In this document: positions 17,352-24,813 of the stretch, one piece after another | Layout of the letters: the number at the start of each line of letters is the position of its first letter | Numbering within the stretch: position 1 is the stretch's first letter | Assembly: GCA_014867205.1 (NCBI GenBank) | Contig: WGUO01000010.1 | Coordinates: forward strand, 34,712-98,711 | DNA: 64,000 nucleotides | Reading direction: 5' to 3' | DNA from: Muribaculaceae bacterium | Lineage (GTDB): Bacteria > Bacteroidota > Bacteroidia > Bacteroidales > Muribaculaceae | Translations under genes and position numbers: made by a program | The notes under the pieces: generated by a model | Seen by the model: the letters and a program-made list of their open reading frames with translations, nothing else | What the model was told of the DNA's origin: nothing | Databases searched by the model: none

Positions 17352-17789
17352 ATGGCAATGAACACAATGAAAGGAACACAAGCGTTCCAAGACACAATCG
17401 CCCAATATCTTATGGCAAGGGCAGAAAACGACCCTCTTGTAGCGGTAAGGCTGGCAAATCCCTCCAAGACTATGGAGCAGTGTTGCGCCTATATCATCGG
17501 AGAGGTCAAGAAAAGCGGATGTTGCGGTTTTACCGACGATGAAATCTTCGGTTGGGCTATGCACTTTTGGGATGAACCCGAAATCGAGGTAAGCAATATA
17601 GCCACCAACTGCCAAGTAGTAGTCAACCATACGGTAGAGTTGACCGAGGAAGAAAAGGAACAGGCACGACAAGACGCCATCAATAAACTCCGTGATGAGG
17701 AAATGGCTAAAATGCGCAGACCCTCGCGCTCAAAGAAAGCCACCGAGAACAAACCCCAAGTTGAACAAGCGAGTCTATTCGACCTCTAA
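17352..17789 (+). CDS. PcfK-like protein
   Basis: 145 residues starting MAMNTMKGTQAFQDTIAQYL. The centre (SKTMEQCCAYIIGEVKKSG, DDEIFGWAMHFWDE) is the PcfK-like signature; the tail is charged and ends SLFDL, a possible sliding-clamp-type peptide. PcfK/PcfJ pairs occur in conjugative elements of Bacteroidetes and, by name, in enterococcal pheromone plasmids, but their molecular role is not established. The gene is followed after 12 bases by pcfJ, the usual order. Confidence 0.8.
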   Translation: MAMNTMKGTQAFQDTIAQYLMARAENDPLVAVRLANPSKTMEQCCAYIIGEVKKSGCCGFTDDEIFGWAMHFWDEPEIEVSNIATNCQVVVNHTVELTEEEKEQARQDAINKLRDEEMAKMRRPSRSKKATENKPQVEQASLFDL

Positions 17790-17801
17790 AACATTACGAC
17801 T

Positions 17802-19094
17802 ATGAAACCGAGAACCAAATTTCATAAGGATATATTACGGTATAGCCGTAAACTCCGCCCCGTGACAAAGACACAGAAAGAATGGGCGATAAGCGAATGT
17901 TTTGAACATTTAGCCTTCCGTCTGCAAAGTGGCAAAACCACTTGCATGGACTGCGGTCACACATGGGAAACTGACGTGAACACCGATAAATGCGTATGCC
18001 CCGTATGTGGCAGGAAACTGACATTGAAAACGACCCGCAAGCAAAAAGAAAGCGGAAAGATGTACTTCAATGTGCTGGGTATGCACGGAGAATACCAGAC
18101 CTTGCGGATGTTCGCCATATTCGCTGATATGTGCAAAGGCATAAAAGCCGAATATACAATAAGGGAAATCGGTCAGTATTGGATTGCTCCAAATGGACAA
18201 TGTGCCGTTATCGGATTAAGACGCTCAATGAGTTTCTATTACGATTGTTTTTCCTATTACTCCGGAATGGAGATACGGGGCAACGACGATGTGTTTGCCG
18301 ACATTGCAAGGGATTTCCCGATGTATCCCGACATGAAGATAATACCCACTCTACACACAGATGTGGTGGGCAACAAATTCTTCAATATGTCGCCTGCAAG
18401 GTGCATCAGCCGTTTTCTCTCACTGCCTCAGCTTGAAACGATTATGAAGAATGACGATGCAACAGTGTTCCGTTATTTTCTTAATAATCCCAACGAGTGC
18501 CGGATTTGCTGGGCATCATATAAAATAGCCAAACGCCACCATTATGAGATAGCATCAATAGATATGTGGTGCGACTATATCAAGATGCTCAAGACCTGCA
18601 AGAAAGACCTGCGTAGCCCTCACTACATCTGCCCCGCCGACCTGCGTCAAGCCCACGACATCTATGTGAGAAAGGTAAGGGCGATTGAGGAACGCAAACG
18701 CAGGGAAGCCGACATAAAGCGTAAGGAGCAAGAGGCACTCAAAGAGCAGAAGGATAGGGAGAATTTCCTCAAACTCAAATCCAAATTCTTCGGTCTTATA
18801 ATCTCCGACGGCGAGATAGAGGTAAGGGTACTTGAAAGCGTGGAGGAATATATTGAGGAAGGCAAGGCTCAGAATATATGTGTCGGTACTTTAAGGTATT
18901 ACGCCAAAAGCAACACTCTTGTGCTATCTGCAAGGATTGACGGAAACCGTATTGAAACGGTGGAGGTTTCGCTTGATACATTTGAGGTAGTCCAGTGCCA
19001 CGGCAAATATAACAAGGACACCGAATACCACAAGCGCATCATCGACCTTGTGAACTCAAACGCCCGACTTATCAAGGAGAGAATGACCGCCTAA
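17802..19094 (+). CDS. PcfJ-like protein
   Basis: 430 residues. Near the N terminus there is a zinc-ribbon-like set of cysteines (CMDCG at about residue 48 and CPVCG at about 67). The middle contains the PcfJ-type core, then a long charged coiled coil (about 285-325, RAIEERKRREADIKRKEQ), and a C-terminal part with ICVGTLRYYAKSNTLVLSAR and CHGKYNKDTEYHKR. The family accompanies conjugation genes; its biochemical role is unknown. It forms a unit with the upstream PcfK-like gene. Zinc binding is inferred from the cysteine spacing. Confidence 0.8.
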   Translation: MKPRTKFHKDILRYSRKLRPVTKTQKEWAISECFEHLAFRLQSGKTTCMDCGHTWETDVNTDKCVCPVCGRKLTLKTTRKQKESGKMYFNVLGMHGEYQTLRMFAIFADMCKGIKAEYTIREIGQYWIAPNGQCAVIGLRRSMSFYYDCFSYYSGMEIRGNDDVFADIARDFPMYPDMKIIPTLHTDVVGNKFFNMSPARCISRFLSLPQLETIMKNDDATVFRYFLNNPNECRICWASYKIAKRHHYEIASIDMWCDYIKMLKTCKKDLRSPHYICPADLRQAHDIYVRKVRAIEERKRREADIKRKEQEALKEQKDRENFLKLKSKFFGLIISDGEIEVRVLESVEEYIEEGKAQNICVGTLRYYAKSNTLVLSARIDGNRIETVEVSLDTFEVVQCHGKYNKDTEYHKRIIDLVNSNARLIKERMTA

Positions 19095-19146
19095 TGTTTA
19101 ATCCGACCTGCGTCAGCAATGGCGCAGGTCATAAAAACCACCTATT

Positions 19147-19404
19147 ATGAAAGTAACATTTGAACATCCGACAATCATCTTTGACAATGATATAGCCGAA
19201 ATCATCATAGAATTTGTAAACCACATTCTCTATGCCGACAGCGAGGAAACGCTACGGCAGATAGTAGCCGACTTTACCGACAAGTACGACCTTGACCGAT
19301 ACTTTGTCTATGGCTACGGCAGTCACCACCTATGGCTGAAACAAAGGAAGATAACCGACCCCGATATAGCATTTGAATATCGGATACTGATTGTAGAATA
19401 CTAA
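19147..19404 (+). CDS. Conserved ICE hypothetical protein (85 aa)
   Basis: A small acidic soluble protein, start MKVTFEHPTIIFDNDIAEII, with mixed helix/strand character and no recognised domain. It is located 52 bases after the PcfJ gene and 12 before the next, same strand, so it belongs to the accessory module. Function unknown. Confidence 0.6.
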   Translation: MKVTFEHPTIIFDNDIAEIIIEFVNHILYADSEETLRQIVADFTDKYDLDRYFVYGYGSHHLWLKQRKITDPDIAFEYRILIVEY

Positions 19405-19416
19405 AACCACAATACT

Positions 19417-19638
19417 ATGGCAACGAAACTTACCGCCAACGGAGTAAGCACCACCACTTTCGGCACTGAACAATACGAGGTGTTTTACACCGGCTACCGC
19501 ACACGGCGAAAGAAACACTGCCAATACGACTATCGCCACACTGACGGAGAATTGTTCTCCTGCGTGGCTGATACACTTAAAGAGTGCAGACAACGCCGTA
19601 ATGAATGGCTCAACAAGAAAATCAACAACTCAAAATGA
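19417..19638 (+). CDS. DUF3873-family ICE protein
   Basis: 73 residues, start MATKLTANGVSTTTFGTEQY, with YTGYRTRRKKHCQYDYRH and an ending rich in Arg, Asn and Lys. This matches the small DUF3873 proteins found in Bacteroidetes conjugative elements. Its first codons (ACTATGGCAACGAAA) are identical to those of the 17112 gene, showing re-use of a start cassette. Role unknown. Confidence 0.7.
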   Translation: MATKLTANGVSTTTFGTEQYEVFYTGYRTRRKKHCQYDYRHTDGELFSCVADTLKECRQRRNEWLNKKINNSK

Positions 19639-19645
19639 CATAATT

Positions 19646-19963
19646 ATGGACAATCTGATTGCAAAAACTATACTCCAAGAAATCGGAGGACACCGCTTCG
19701 CCGCAATGACGGGAAGCCACGACTTCATCAACCTCGGCAACGGACTGAGAATGAGCCTCAGCCGTAACAAGACATCGGCTAACCGCCTTGAAATCATCTA
19801 TGACGAGGGCGCAGACCTTTACAACGTGCGGTTTTACCGCCAGTCCATGAACCACAGGACATTTGAGGTGACGACAAAGGACATCGAGAAGATTGATGGT
19901 GTCTATTGCGATATGCTGGAGGACATCTTCACGGATGTGACAGGTCTTTACACCCATTTTTGA
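19646..19963 (+). CDS. Conserved ICE hypothetical protein (105 aa)
   Basis: Start taken at ATG 19646 (MDNLIAKTILQEIGGHRFAA); the longer upstream reading overlaps the previous gene and adds a low-quality stretch. A small soluble protein with LRMSLSRNKTSANRLEIIYD and DLYNVRFYRQ, consistent with an antiparallel sheet fold. No recognised family. It is the last gene of the module, closed by a terminator at 19994. Confidence 0.6.
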   Translation: MDNLIAKTILQEIGGHRFAAMTGSHDFINLGNGLRMSLSRNKTSANRLEIIYDEGADLYNVRFYRQSMNHRTFEVTTKDIEKIDGVYCDMLEDIFTDVTGLYTHF

Positions 19964-19993
19964 AAAGACATTTGCCAAGTTGTAATTTAGCAG

Positions 19994-20031
19994 GCTGGGT
20001 GACCTCGTGATGAAGTCGCCCAGCTTATTTT
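19994..20031 (+). terminator. Terminator of the PcfK/PcfJ module
   Basis: Stem 19994-20003 with 20015-20024 (10 bp, one wobble pair), followed by TTATTTTTG. It closes the plus-strand module just before the convergent defence operon. Confidence 0.85.
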
Positions 20032-20045
20032 TGCCAAAAATTTCG

Positions 20046-20061
20046 GCCGCCAAAAGGCGGC
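20046..20061 (-). terminator. Terminator of the TIR/caspase operon
   Basis: GCCGCC (20046-20051) and GGCGGC (20056-20061) form a perfect 6-bp GC stem around an AAAA/TTTT loop. Read on the minus strand it is followed by CGAAATTTTTGG, a U-rich tail, so it fits the end of the minus-strand operon whose last stop is at 20094. Confidence 0.65.
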
Positions 20062-20093
20062 ATTCTCTATATGTTATTAATAGGCTAATTATA

Positions 20094-20627
20094 TTATTTA
20101 AATCGTACTATATTACCATATGAATTTTTAAATCCCATATAAGAATCTGTCGAATAATAATCCTGACACCTCTCAAGCAATGGATAAAGTTGAAGATATT
20201 CCTTTTTATTGAAATCTTTGTAAAAGGTTGATGAAACCGGGAGAATACTACATTCGAGACCTTCTCCATCTGCTACTCCAAGTTCCCATGGCATCCATTT
20301 ACTTTCGGTGGAATTACATGACATTGCATAAATGAGTTGGCGGCTGTTTTTAAGTCTTCTTCTGATCAATTGTGCGGTACTCAAAGAAGCATTTTCTCTT
20401 GACAGTTGAGGATCAACAATAAAGTCTAAGTATACTTTCTTTCCCATCTTGGTTAAGAATAGATAGATACCTTCAATCACATTTTTATCCTTGATGTTAT
20501 AGGAAAGGAAAATATCAAATGTAGTCCAATCTCGGCTTCCTCGAGCTTCATTTATTTGAGCTTTGAGGGTATACTCTGACTCATTATTACGATAATCTCG
20601 GAAAAAGGATTCGCTATAATATGCCAT
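20094..20627 (-). CDS. TIR-domain protein (second TIR of the caspase-Thoeris-like operon)
   Basis: 177 residues from ATG 20627; a TTG two codons upstream also opens the frame but is less likely. The TIR fold starts at about residue 35 with FDIFLSYNIKDKNVIEGIYL, continues with the VYLDFIVDP box and ends with STESKWMPWELGVADG, in which Glu115 (in WMPWELG) sits where NADase-active TIRs have their catalytic Glu. The start lies two bases after the stop of the caspase gene, so they are translationally coupled. An extra N-terminal 30 residues precede the fold. Known bacterial TIR proteins make NAD-derived signals or deplete NAD; the presence of a second TIR suggests a second sensor or a second signal for the same protease. 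Confidence 0.75.
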   Translation of the reverse strand: MAYYSESFFRDYRNNESEYTLKAQINEARGSRDWTTFDIFLSYNIKDKNVIEGIYLFLTKMGKKVYLDFIVDPQLSRENASLSTAQLIRRRLKNSRQLIYAMSCNSTESKWMPWELGVADGEGLECSILPVSSTFYKDFNKKEYLQLYPLLERCQDYYSTDSYMGFKNSYGNIVRFK

Positions 20628-20629
20628 AT

Positions 20630-21607
20630 TCAAATTTGTTTATCGTTAACTAACTTCCAATAATGTTGTCCAAGTGGTGTCATTTTACATCCTTGCGACT
20701 TCATGGCCGCAAAATACATATGTTCAGAACCGAGTGGCTCTACAAATCCTATGCTTTGAAGTTTCTGTAGCATCTTGAATGTTTTTACATTCTCAGGGTC
20801 TGCATATGGTCTGATTATTTCGTGAGACACCTGAGGGGTATTTGTAAACTCATATGACGGATCCAACGAATGGATAGCATTAGGAGTGGGGAATAGATCC
20901 ACTAATTTGCGAATGATAGATAGCGGAACTTTTGGTTCGACCTTTTTCAAGGGGGAAAATTCGGTAACATTTGTTTTGAATGTAGGCCTTTGCTGCCAAG
21001 GACCAAATGTCCGATCTATATATGCGTAGATACCTCCAATAGTGATATTTCCACAGAAATCTGCGGCACCACCACGCAAAGCATTGCACAATTGCTCTGT
21101 GAAAAGTCCATGCCCTCCACATTCCATTGCGTACTCATCCTCCCTACAAGCGGTTAATATAGAAATCCCAGAGCCAATGTGGCAGCTTTCACTCTGAGTC
21201 TCATAGTTACCTACAGCACCAGAATGACAACAATCAAGGATTATTACTTTATTCCTAATTTTGGATTTTTCCGCTTGTTTAAGTATGTCATTCATTTTAA
21301 TGCCAGTGTAATAGCTATCACTTTCGATACCATCTGGAAATACAATTTCCCCACCGACATCATTAAGATAACCATGGCCTGAAAAATACAGTAACGCACA
21401 TTCTCCATCTCCATGAAATAGATTTTTTATCTCTTTCATGGCATCTTTTCCGCGTGTTATATTAGCTAATAATTTTACACTAAAATTGGGAGAACCGTCA
21501 CCATTTCGCGCGATTACATCATTGACGCAATTAATGTCTTCCACACATCCGAATAATTCATTACCATTCGGATATTCATTTACTCCTATAAGTAAAGCTT
21601 TTTTCAT
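20630..21607 (-). CDS. Caspase-like (peptidase C14) protease effector
   Basis: 325 residues. The N-terminal 215 form a caspase/metacaspase-like p20-p10 fold: ALLIGVNEYP strand, ALLYFSGHGYL with catalytic His78, and IILDCCHSG with catalytic Cys127, followed by SILTACREDEYAMECGGHGL and FTEQLCNAL. After about residue 230 comes a separate domain with winged-helix flavour (FKMLQKLQSIGFVEPLG, MTPLGQHYWKLV) that may bind a ligand or partner. The gene lies between two TIR genes in one operon. In the caspase-type Thoeris systems described recently a TIR protein makes a cyclic-ADP-ribose-type signal that switches on such a protease and kills the infected cell; the same job is inferred here. Specificity and substrate are unknown. 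Confidence 0.8.
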   Translation of the reverse strand: MKKALLIGVNEYPNGNELFGCVEDINCVNDVIARNGDGSPNFSVKLLANITRGKDAMKEIKNLFHGDGECALLYFSGHGYLNDVGGEIVFPDGIESDSYYTGIKMNDILKQAEKSKIRNKVIILDCCHSGAVGNYETQSESCHIGSGISILTACREDEYAMECGGHGLFTEQLCNALRGGAADFCGNITIGGIYAYIDRTFGPWQQRPTFKTNVTEFSPLKKVEPKVPLSIIRKLVDLFPTPNAIHSLDPSYEFTNTPQVSHEIIRPYADPENVKTFKMLQKLQSIGFVEPLGSEHMYFAAMKSQGCKMTPLGQHYWKLVNDKQI

Positions 21608-21619
21608 AGGCGGTTCATT

Positions 21620-22012
21620 TTATGAATGTCTACGCACAGCACTTGCTATCGAATTAGCATTCCACTTCACTATCTCCGTCGCAGCGTTTTTTACTACCGT
21701 AGAGGTCCTTTCTGCTCCCCAATACTCAACTGCTATTATTGGTTTGCCATATTTTTTTGCAATTTCTATTTCCTTGTTAATCCATTTGCTGTAAGTAGAG
21801 TACACACCAGCAAGTATAACTACACAAGAGCATCCTCTGATTTTCGCGTCTATTTTTTGGTATAGATCCCAATCTGTACCATTAGTGTGAACTGGGTCGT
21901 TTTGCGGAACAGAGTGATTATAGAAGAATCCTAATTCTTGATTAAGAAATTCCACAATGCGATCATAATGATTTGAATATGACCATGAATGACTAATAAA
22001 AATCCGATACAT
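21620..22012 (-). CDS. ThsB-like TIR protein (MTH538/DUF1863 type)
   Basis: 130 residues, first gene of the operon. The order FISHSWSYSNHYDRIVEFLN, FFYNHSVPQNDPV, LYQKIDAKIRGCSCVVILAG and STYSKWINKEIEIAKKYGKP is that of the MTH538 TIR-like family, to which the Thoeris sensor ThsB belongs. Glu81 in WINKE is the expected catalytic Glu. ThsB proteins sense phage and convert NAD+ into a cyclic ADP-ribose isomer. The stop lies 12 bases before the caspase start, and a consensus promoter lies upstream. The family is recognised well; the signal molecule made here cannot be told from sequence. Confidence 0.8.
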   Translation of the reverse strand: MYRIFISHSWSYSNHYDRIVEFLNQELGFFYNHSVPQNDPVHTNGTDWDLYQKIDAKIRGCSCVVILAGVYSTYSKWINKEIEIAKKYGKPIIAVEYWGAERTSTVVKNAATEIVKWNANSIASAVRRHS

Positions 22013-22093
22013 AATTTATATAAGTGAGAGATGGGAATCCTTGGTTCCTTTACTATTGTGCTCCCTCAAACACTGCATATTGTTTTATGGGTG

Positions 22094-22124
22094 CAAATTT
22101 ACGCAACCTACCCCAAATATGCAA
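22094..22124 (-). promoter_or_regulatory. Promoter of the TIR/caspase operon
   Basis: On the minus strand TTG (22124-22122), a 20-base spacer and TAAATTTG (22101-22094) fit the Bacteroidetes promoter. The leader to the ATG at 22012 is about 75 bases. Confidence 0.65.
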
Positions 22125-22187
22125 GGTTTTGCTCAAATATTTTGTTAAAATGGGTATTTTTTTACGCAATATACGGAATTGTCAATT

Positions 22188-22230
22188 GTAAAAAATAAAA
22201 TGCAGAGTCATTTCGGTGAAGTGACTCTGC
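22188..22230 (-). terminator. Terminator after the AAA ATPase gene
   Basis: Perfect 9-bp stem GCAGAGTCA (22202-22210) with TGACTCTGC (22222-22230). On the minus strand it is followed by ATTTTATTTTTT, a strong U tract; on the plus strand only by TTTATAT. It separates the ATPase transcript from the TIR operon. Confidence 0.85.
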
Positions 22231-22269
22231 TTTATATGTTAGAAAATTAATATTGCTCGCGGTTACAAC

Positions 22270-23631
22270 CTAATCGAATTGCCCTTCATTAATATTGGAA
22301 ATAATATCTTTATACTGCGAAAGATGTAGTATCCATTCTTCTTGAGTAGGAAAAGCTGGAAGACATCCAAAAGAATTGTCAAGATATGCTTTTAAGATAT
22401 TGATATTTTTATGATATCTGCGCAAATCAACTTCAGAACAACTTGTTTCTCCTGTTTGACGATTCTTATCAAAAAACTTCATTGTGTCTCTCCTAAATCC
22501 ATCCATTTCCATAATAGATAGATGTTGTGACGCCATAAATGCCTGTGCTTTAGAAGAAGAATATAAAAAAAATTGTACTATCCGACCAAAAGTTTGTTGG
22601 TGAATTCCTGACGCGCATTCATCTATTAAGATAGGCGTATTTATTACTATGGCATCATACATGGCAATAATTAACCTTATCATATTAAGTGTACCTTCTG
22701 ATTCTTCATTGGCTTGAAGCCATGCTTTTCCACGTTCGTTATCTGAAGGATGCGCGAATTGTAACGTAAGTATTTTACGTGTTCCGTTGGCGAATCTTTT
22801 TTTGAAGTCTTCTTCTCCAAAAACTGATTTGAAAATCATTATTTCATGTTCGCTTAGTTTCGGCTCGATGATTTCAATCTTGTAATCTATAATATTAGAT
22901 CCTATATCTGACAATAGGCGCAGTAATATTGTTTTCAAACGATCTCCATCTTTCCTGTTGTGGAGCATCGAAGGTAAATCAAGTTCTTCAAGCCGAGACA
23001 AGTATTGAATTCGACTAAAATAATTGTATACCGCCCTTAGATCTTCCGCTACAAAATTTTTTTCATCATAAATTGAAATAACAGAAGTGTTACGAATAAC
23101 ATTATCCTTAATGATATTTTGTGCTTCGGGCTGGATAAACTTAGATGGGAATTCAATCTCTACTAAATCTTTTTCTTTATTAAAAGTTCTGATAAAAATG
23201 GTTGTTTCTTTTTTGCCTATGGTACATCTTGTTAGCCTCTCAAACTCAATCGTATTATTAAGACATTTAATTTCATACCTATAACGAATATTGTCATAAT
23301 GAAATACAATTTCAATTAACGAAGGCTTATTTATTGTTTCATCAGAAAGCCTAAAGAAGAAATCAGGGATTTTAGAATCTTCATCTGTTTTACTCGTAGC
23401 ACGACAACACACCAATCTACATAAAGCGGCAATAGCATTCATAAAATTTGATTTTCCTGTGCCATTATTGCCGAAAAGAAACTGAATTTTTTGAATCTTC
23501 TTTTTCCCAATAGTTTCGTACCACGAGAGATGTTCAAAACCTGCCTTTGGTCTTTCCATAGAGGCAGTAAAATTGAACTCAATCTTATTTTTAAATGATA
23601 AGAAGTTTTCTAAAGTTAGAGATTCAATCAT
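22270..23631 (-). CDS. OLD/AAA_15-type ATPase, solitary defence candidate
   Basis: 453 residues. The N-terminus (MIESLTLENFLSFKNKIEFN) and Walker A FGNNGTGKSN (residues 54-62) are those of SMC/ABC-like AAA_15/AAA_21 ATPases. Walker B is ILIDECASG with Asp337-Glu338, followed by QAFMASQHLSIME in place of the usual switch-His segment. No Toprim nuclease domain as in OLD is seen, and no partner gene (nuclease, HNH, protease) follows; the gene is monocistronic between its own promoter and terminator. Related ATPases act in abortive infection and other phage defence. It is AT-rich like the TIR operon beside it, so both look like acquired cargo. A joint function with the TIR operon is possible but not shown. 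Confidence 0.65.
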   Translation of the reverse strand: MIESLTLENFLSFKNKIEFNFTASMERPKAGFEHLSWYETIGKKKIQKIQFLFGNNGTGKSNFMNAIAALCRLVCCRATSKTDEDSKIPDFFFRLSDETINKPSLIEIVFHYDNIRYRYEIKCLNNTIEFERLTRCTIGKKETTIFIRTFNKEKDLVEIEFPSKFIQPEAQNIIKDNVIRNTSVISIYDEKNFVAEDLRAVYNYFSRIQYLSRLEELDLPSMLHNRKDGDRLKTILLRLLSDIGSNIIDYKIEIIEPKLSEHEIMIFKSVFGEEDFKKRFANGTRKILTLQFAHPSDNERGKAWLQANEESEGTLNMIRLIIAMYDAIVINTPILIDECASGIHQQTFGRIVQFFLYSSSKAQAFMASQHLSIMEMDGFRRDTMKFFDKNRQTGETSCSEVDLRRYHKNINILKAYLDNSFGCLPAFPTQEEWILHLSQYKDIISNINEGQFD

Positions 23632-23662
23632 ATTCTGTGTAGTTTTTGGTAAAAACTGTGTA

Positions 23663-23694
23663 CAAAGTTAGGCATAAAAGCTGAATTATACAAA
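23663..23694 (-). promoter_or_regulatory. Promoter of the AAA ATPase gene
   Basis: On the minus strand TTTG (23694-23691), 20 bases, TAACTTTG (23670-23663): an exact match to the -33/-7 consensus, with a leader of about 25-30 bases before the ATG at 23631. Confidence 0.75.
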
Positions 23695-23769
23695 TTGCAG
23701 CGTAAAAATCGCCCCTCTTTAACATGAGGAAATTGTAAAAAGATTCACTTAGCATATCTCAATGCAAAA

Positions 23770-23791
23770 TGAGGCTGCGTTAACAGCCTCA
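23770..23791 (-). terminator. Terminator of the tra operon
   Basis: Perfect 8-bp stem TGAGGCTG/CAGCCTCA with a 6-base loop, followed on the minus strand by TTTTG. It lies seven bases after the lysozyme stop and ends the long tra transcript. Confidence 0.75.
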
Positions 23792-23797
23792 TGAAAA

Positions 23798-24289
23798 TCA
23801 AGGGATAAAGAGTGCAACAAATTCCGTCAGGCGGCGTTGGTGGAGTTGCTTGTGGAATTTGCCTTTATAGCGGCAGTGGGCAGTATAGGCTTTGAAGATG
23901 TCACGGTTGCCGGCTTTCAACTTTTTAAGAACGCTGCTTTTGTTGACGACTCCGGGGCCGCAGTTATAGGCGAGGCAGGCTAAAAGGATTGAATCCTTGC
24001 CGTACTGAGAATACAAGGCGCAGAACTTGCGGAGGTCTTTTCGCAACAGGATGTCAGCCTGTCTTTCGGTGAGCTGCACGCCACGGCGGTAAGGTTCTCC
24101 CGGCTGGACTTGGTGACCGTAGCCGACGTAGGGCCAGTGTTTCGGCTTATGTAGCGTTTCAAACTTTTTTATTATCAGCACGGCACGTTCAAACGGCGGC
24201 AGCTCCATAATCGACCGCTTGGCGTTGGCGGCGGGCGTTGCCGCTACAAGGGTCAGCAACGCCACGAAGAATAGCATCAGTTTTTTCAT
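23798..24289 (-). CDS. Phage-type lysozyme (GH24-like) of the conjugation operon
   Basis: 163 residues with a signal peptide (MKKLMLFFVALLTLVAATPA, cleavage near ANA). IIKKFETLHKPKHWPYVGYG matches the T4-lysozyme family start with Glu44 of FET as likely catalytic acid, then LACLAYNCGPGVVNKSSVLK. In the periplasm it would open peptidoglycan locally so that the conjugation channel can be assembled. It overlaps the traQ stop by four bases and is the last gene of the operon, the usual place in CTnDOT-like elements. Confidence 0.8.
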   Translation of the reverse strand: MKKLMLFFVALLTLVAATPAANAKRSIMELPPFERAVLIIKKFETLHKPKHWPYVGYGHQVQPGEPYRRGVQLTERQADILLRKDLRKFCALYSQYGKDSILLACLAYNCGPGVVNKSSVLKKLKAGNRDIFKAYTAHCRYKGKFHKQLHQRRLTEFVALFIP

Positions 24290-24813
24290 CGGATAACCGG
24301 TGTTACGGGGCCGACAATAGGGCCGATGATAGTGCCGCCGTTATCATCTCCTTTGTCCTTGCCGTTGAACTCGAAGGTCTGCTCCCACGGTGTAGAACCG
24401 AAATTGTCTTCAACCACCACGAGGAATTTATGGGCATCGGCACTCTTGGCTGTATAGTTGAGCCGGAAGGTCTTGCTTTCAAGAAGCACACGGTCGTTGT
24501 TGACCAGCACCGGTCCATCGACGAGTTTGAGAGTGCCTTCGCCGTCATACTGGAAATAGCGGATTGTGTAGAGGGTGTTGGTGTAGTTGCCCTCCGGCTT
24601 GATTTCAAAGCGCAGTTCAACGGTCTGCCCCTGCGTGATTTTGTCAGCATAGGGCATCACTTCCACCGAGAACGGATAGGACTGCTGCACATCGAGGTCG
24701 TCGGAACAGGACGTCATGGAGATTACGATTGCGAACAGAGCAATCCAGAACCCGAAAAATCGGACGGGTGTAAGGCGAATATCGCCGATGCGTGAAAAGA
24801 AATTTGTAGTCAT
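24286..24813 (-). CDS. traQ: TraQ-like conjugation protein (DUF3872)
   Basis: 175 residues with one N-terminal membrane segment (PVRFFGFWIALFAIVISMTS) ending in SCSD, which resembles a lipobox, so an exported lipoprotein is possible. The rest is beta-rich (YPFSVEVMPYADKITQGQTV, LRFEIKPEGNYTNTLYTIRY), consistent with a periplasmic immunoglobulin-like fold, and ends in a Gly/Val-rich tail. Position between TraP and the lysozyme is that of TraQ in CTnDOT. The start codon overlaps the end of traP, and the shared leader box lies inside the last codons of traP. Confidence 0.75.
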   Translation of the reverse strand: MTTNFFSRIGDIRLTPVRFFGFWIALFAIVISMTSCSDDLDVQQSYPFSVEVMPYADKITQGQTVELRFEIKPEGNYTNTLYTIRYFQYDGEGTLKLVDGPVLVNNDRVLLESKTFRLNYTAKSADAHKFLVVVEDNFGSTPWEQTFEFNGKDKGDDNGGTIIGPIVGPVTPVIR

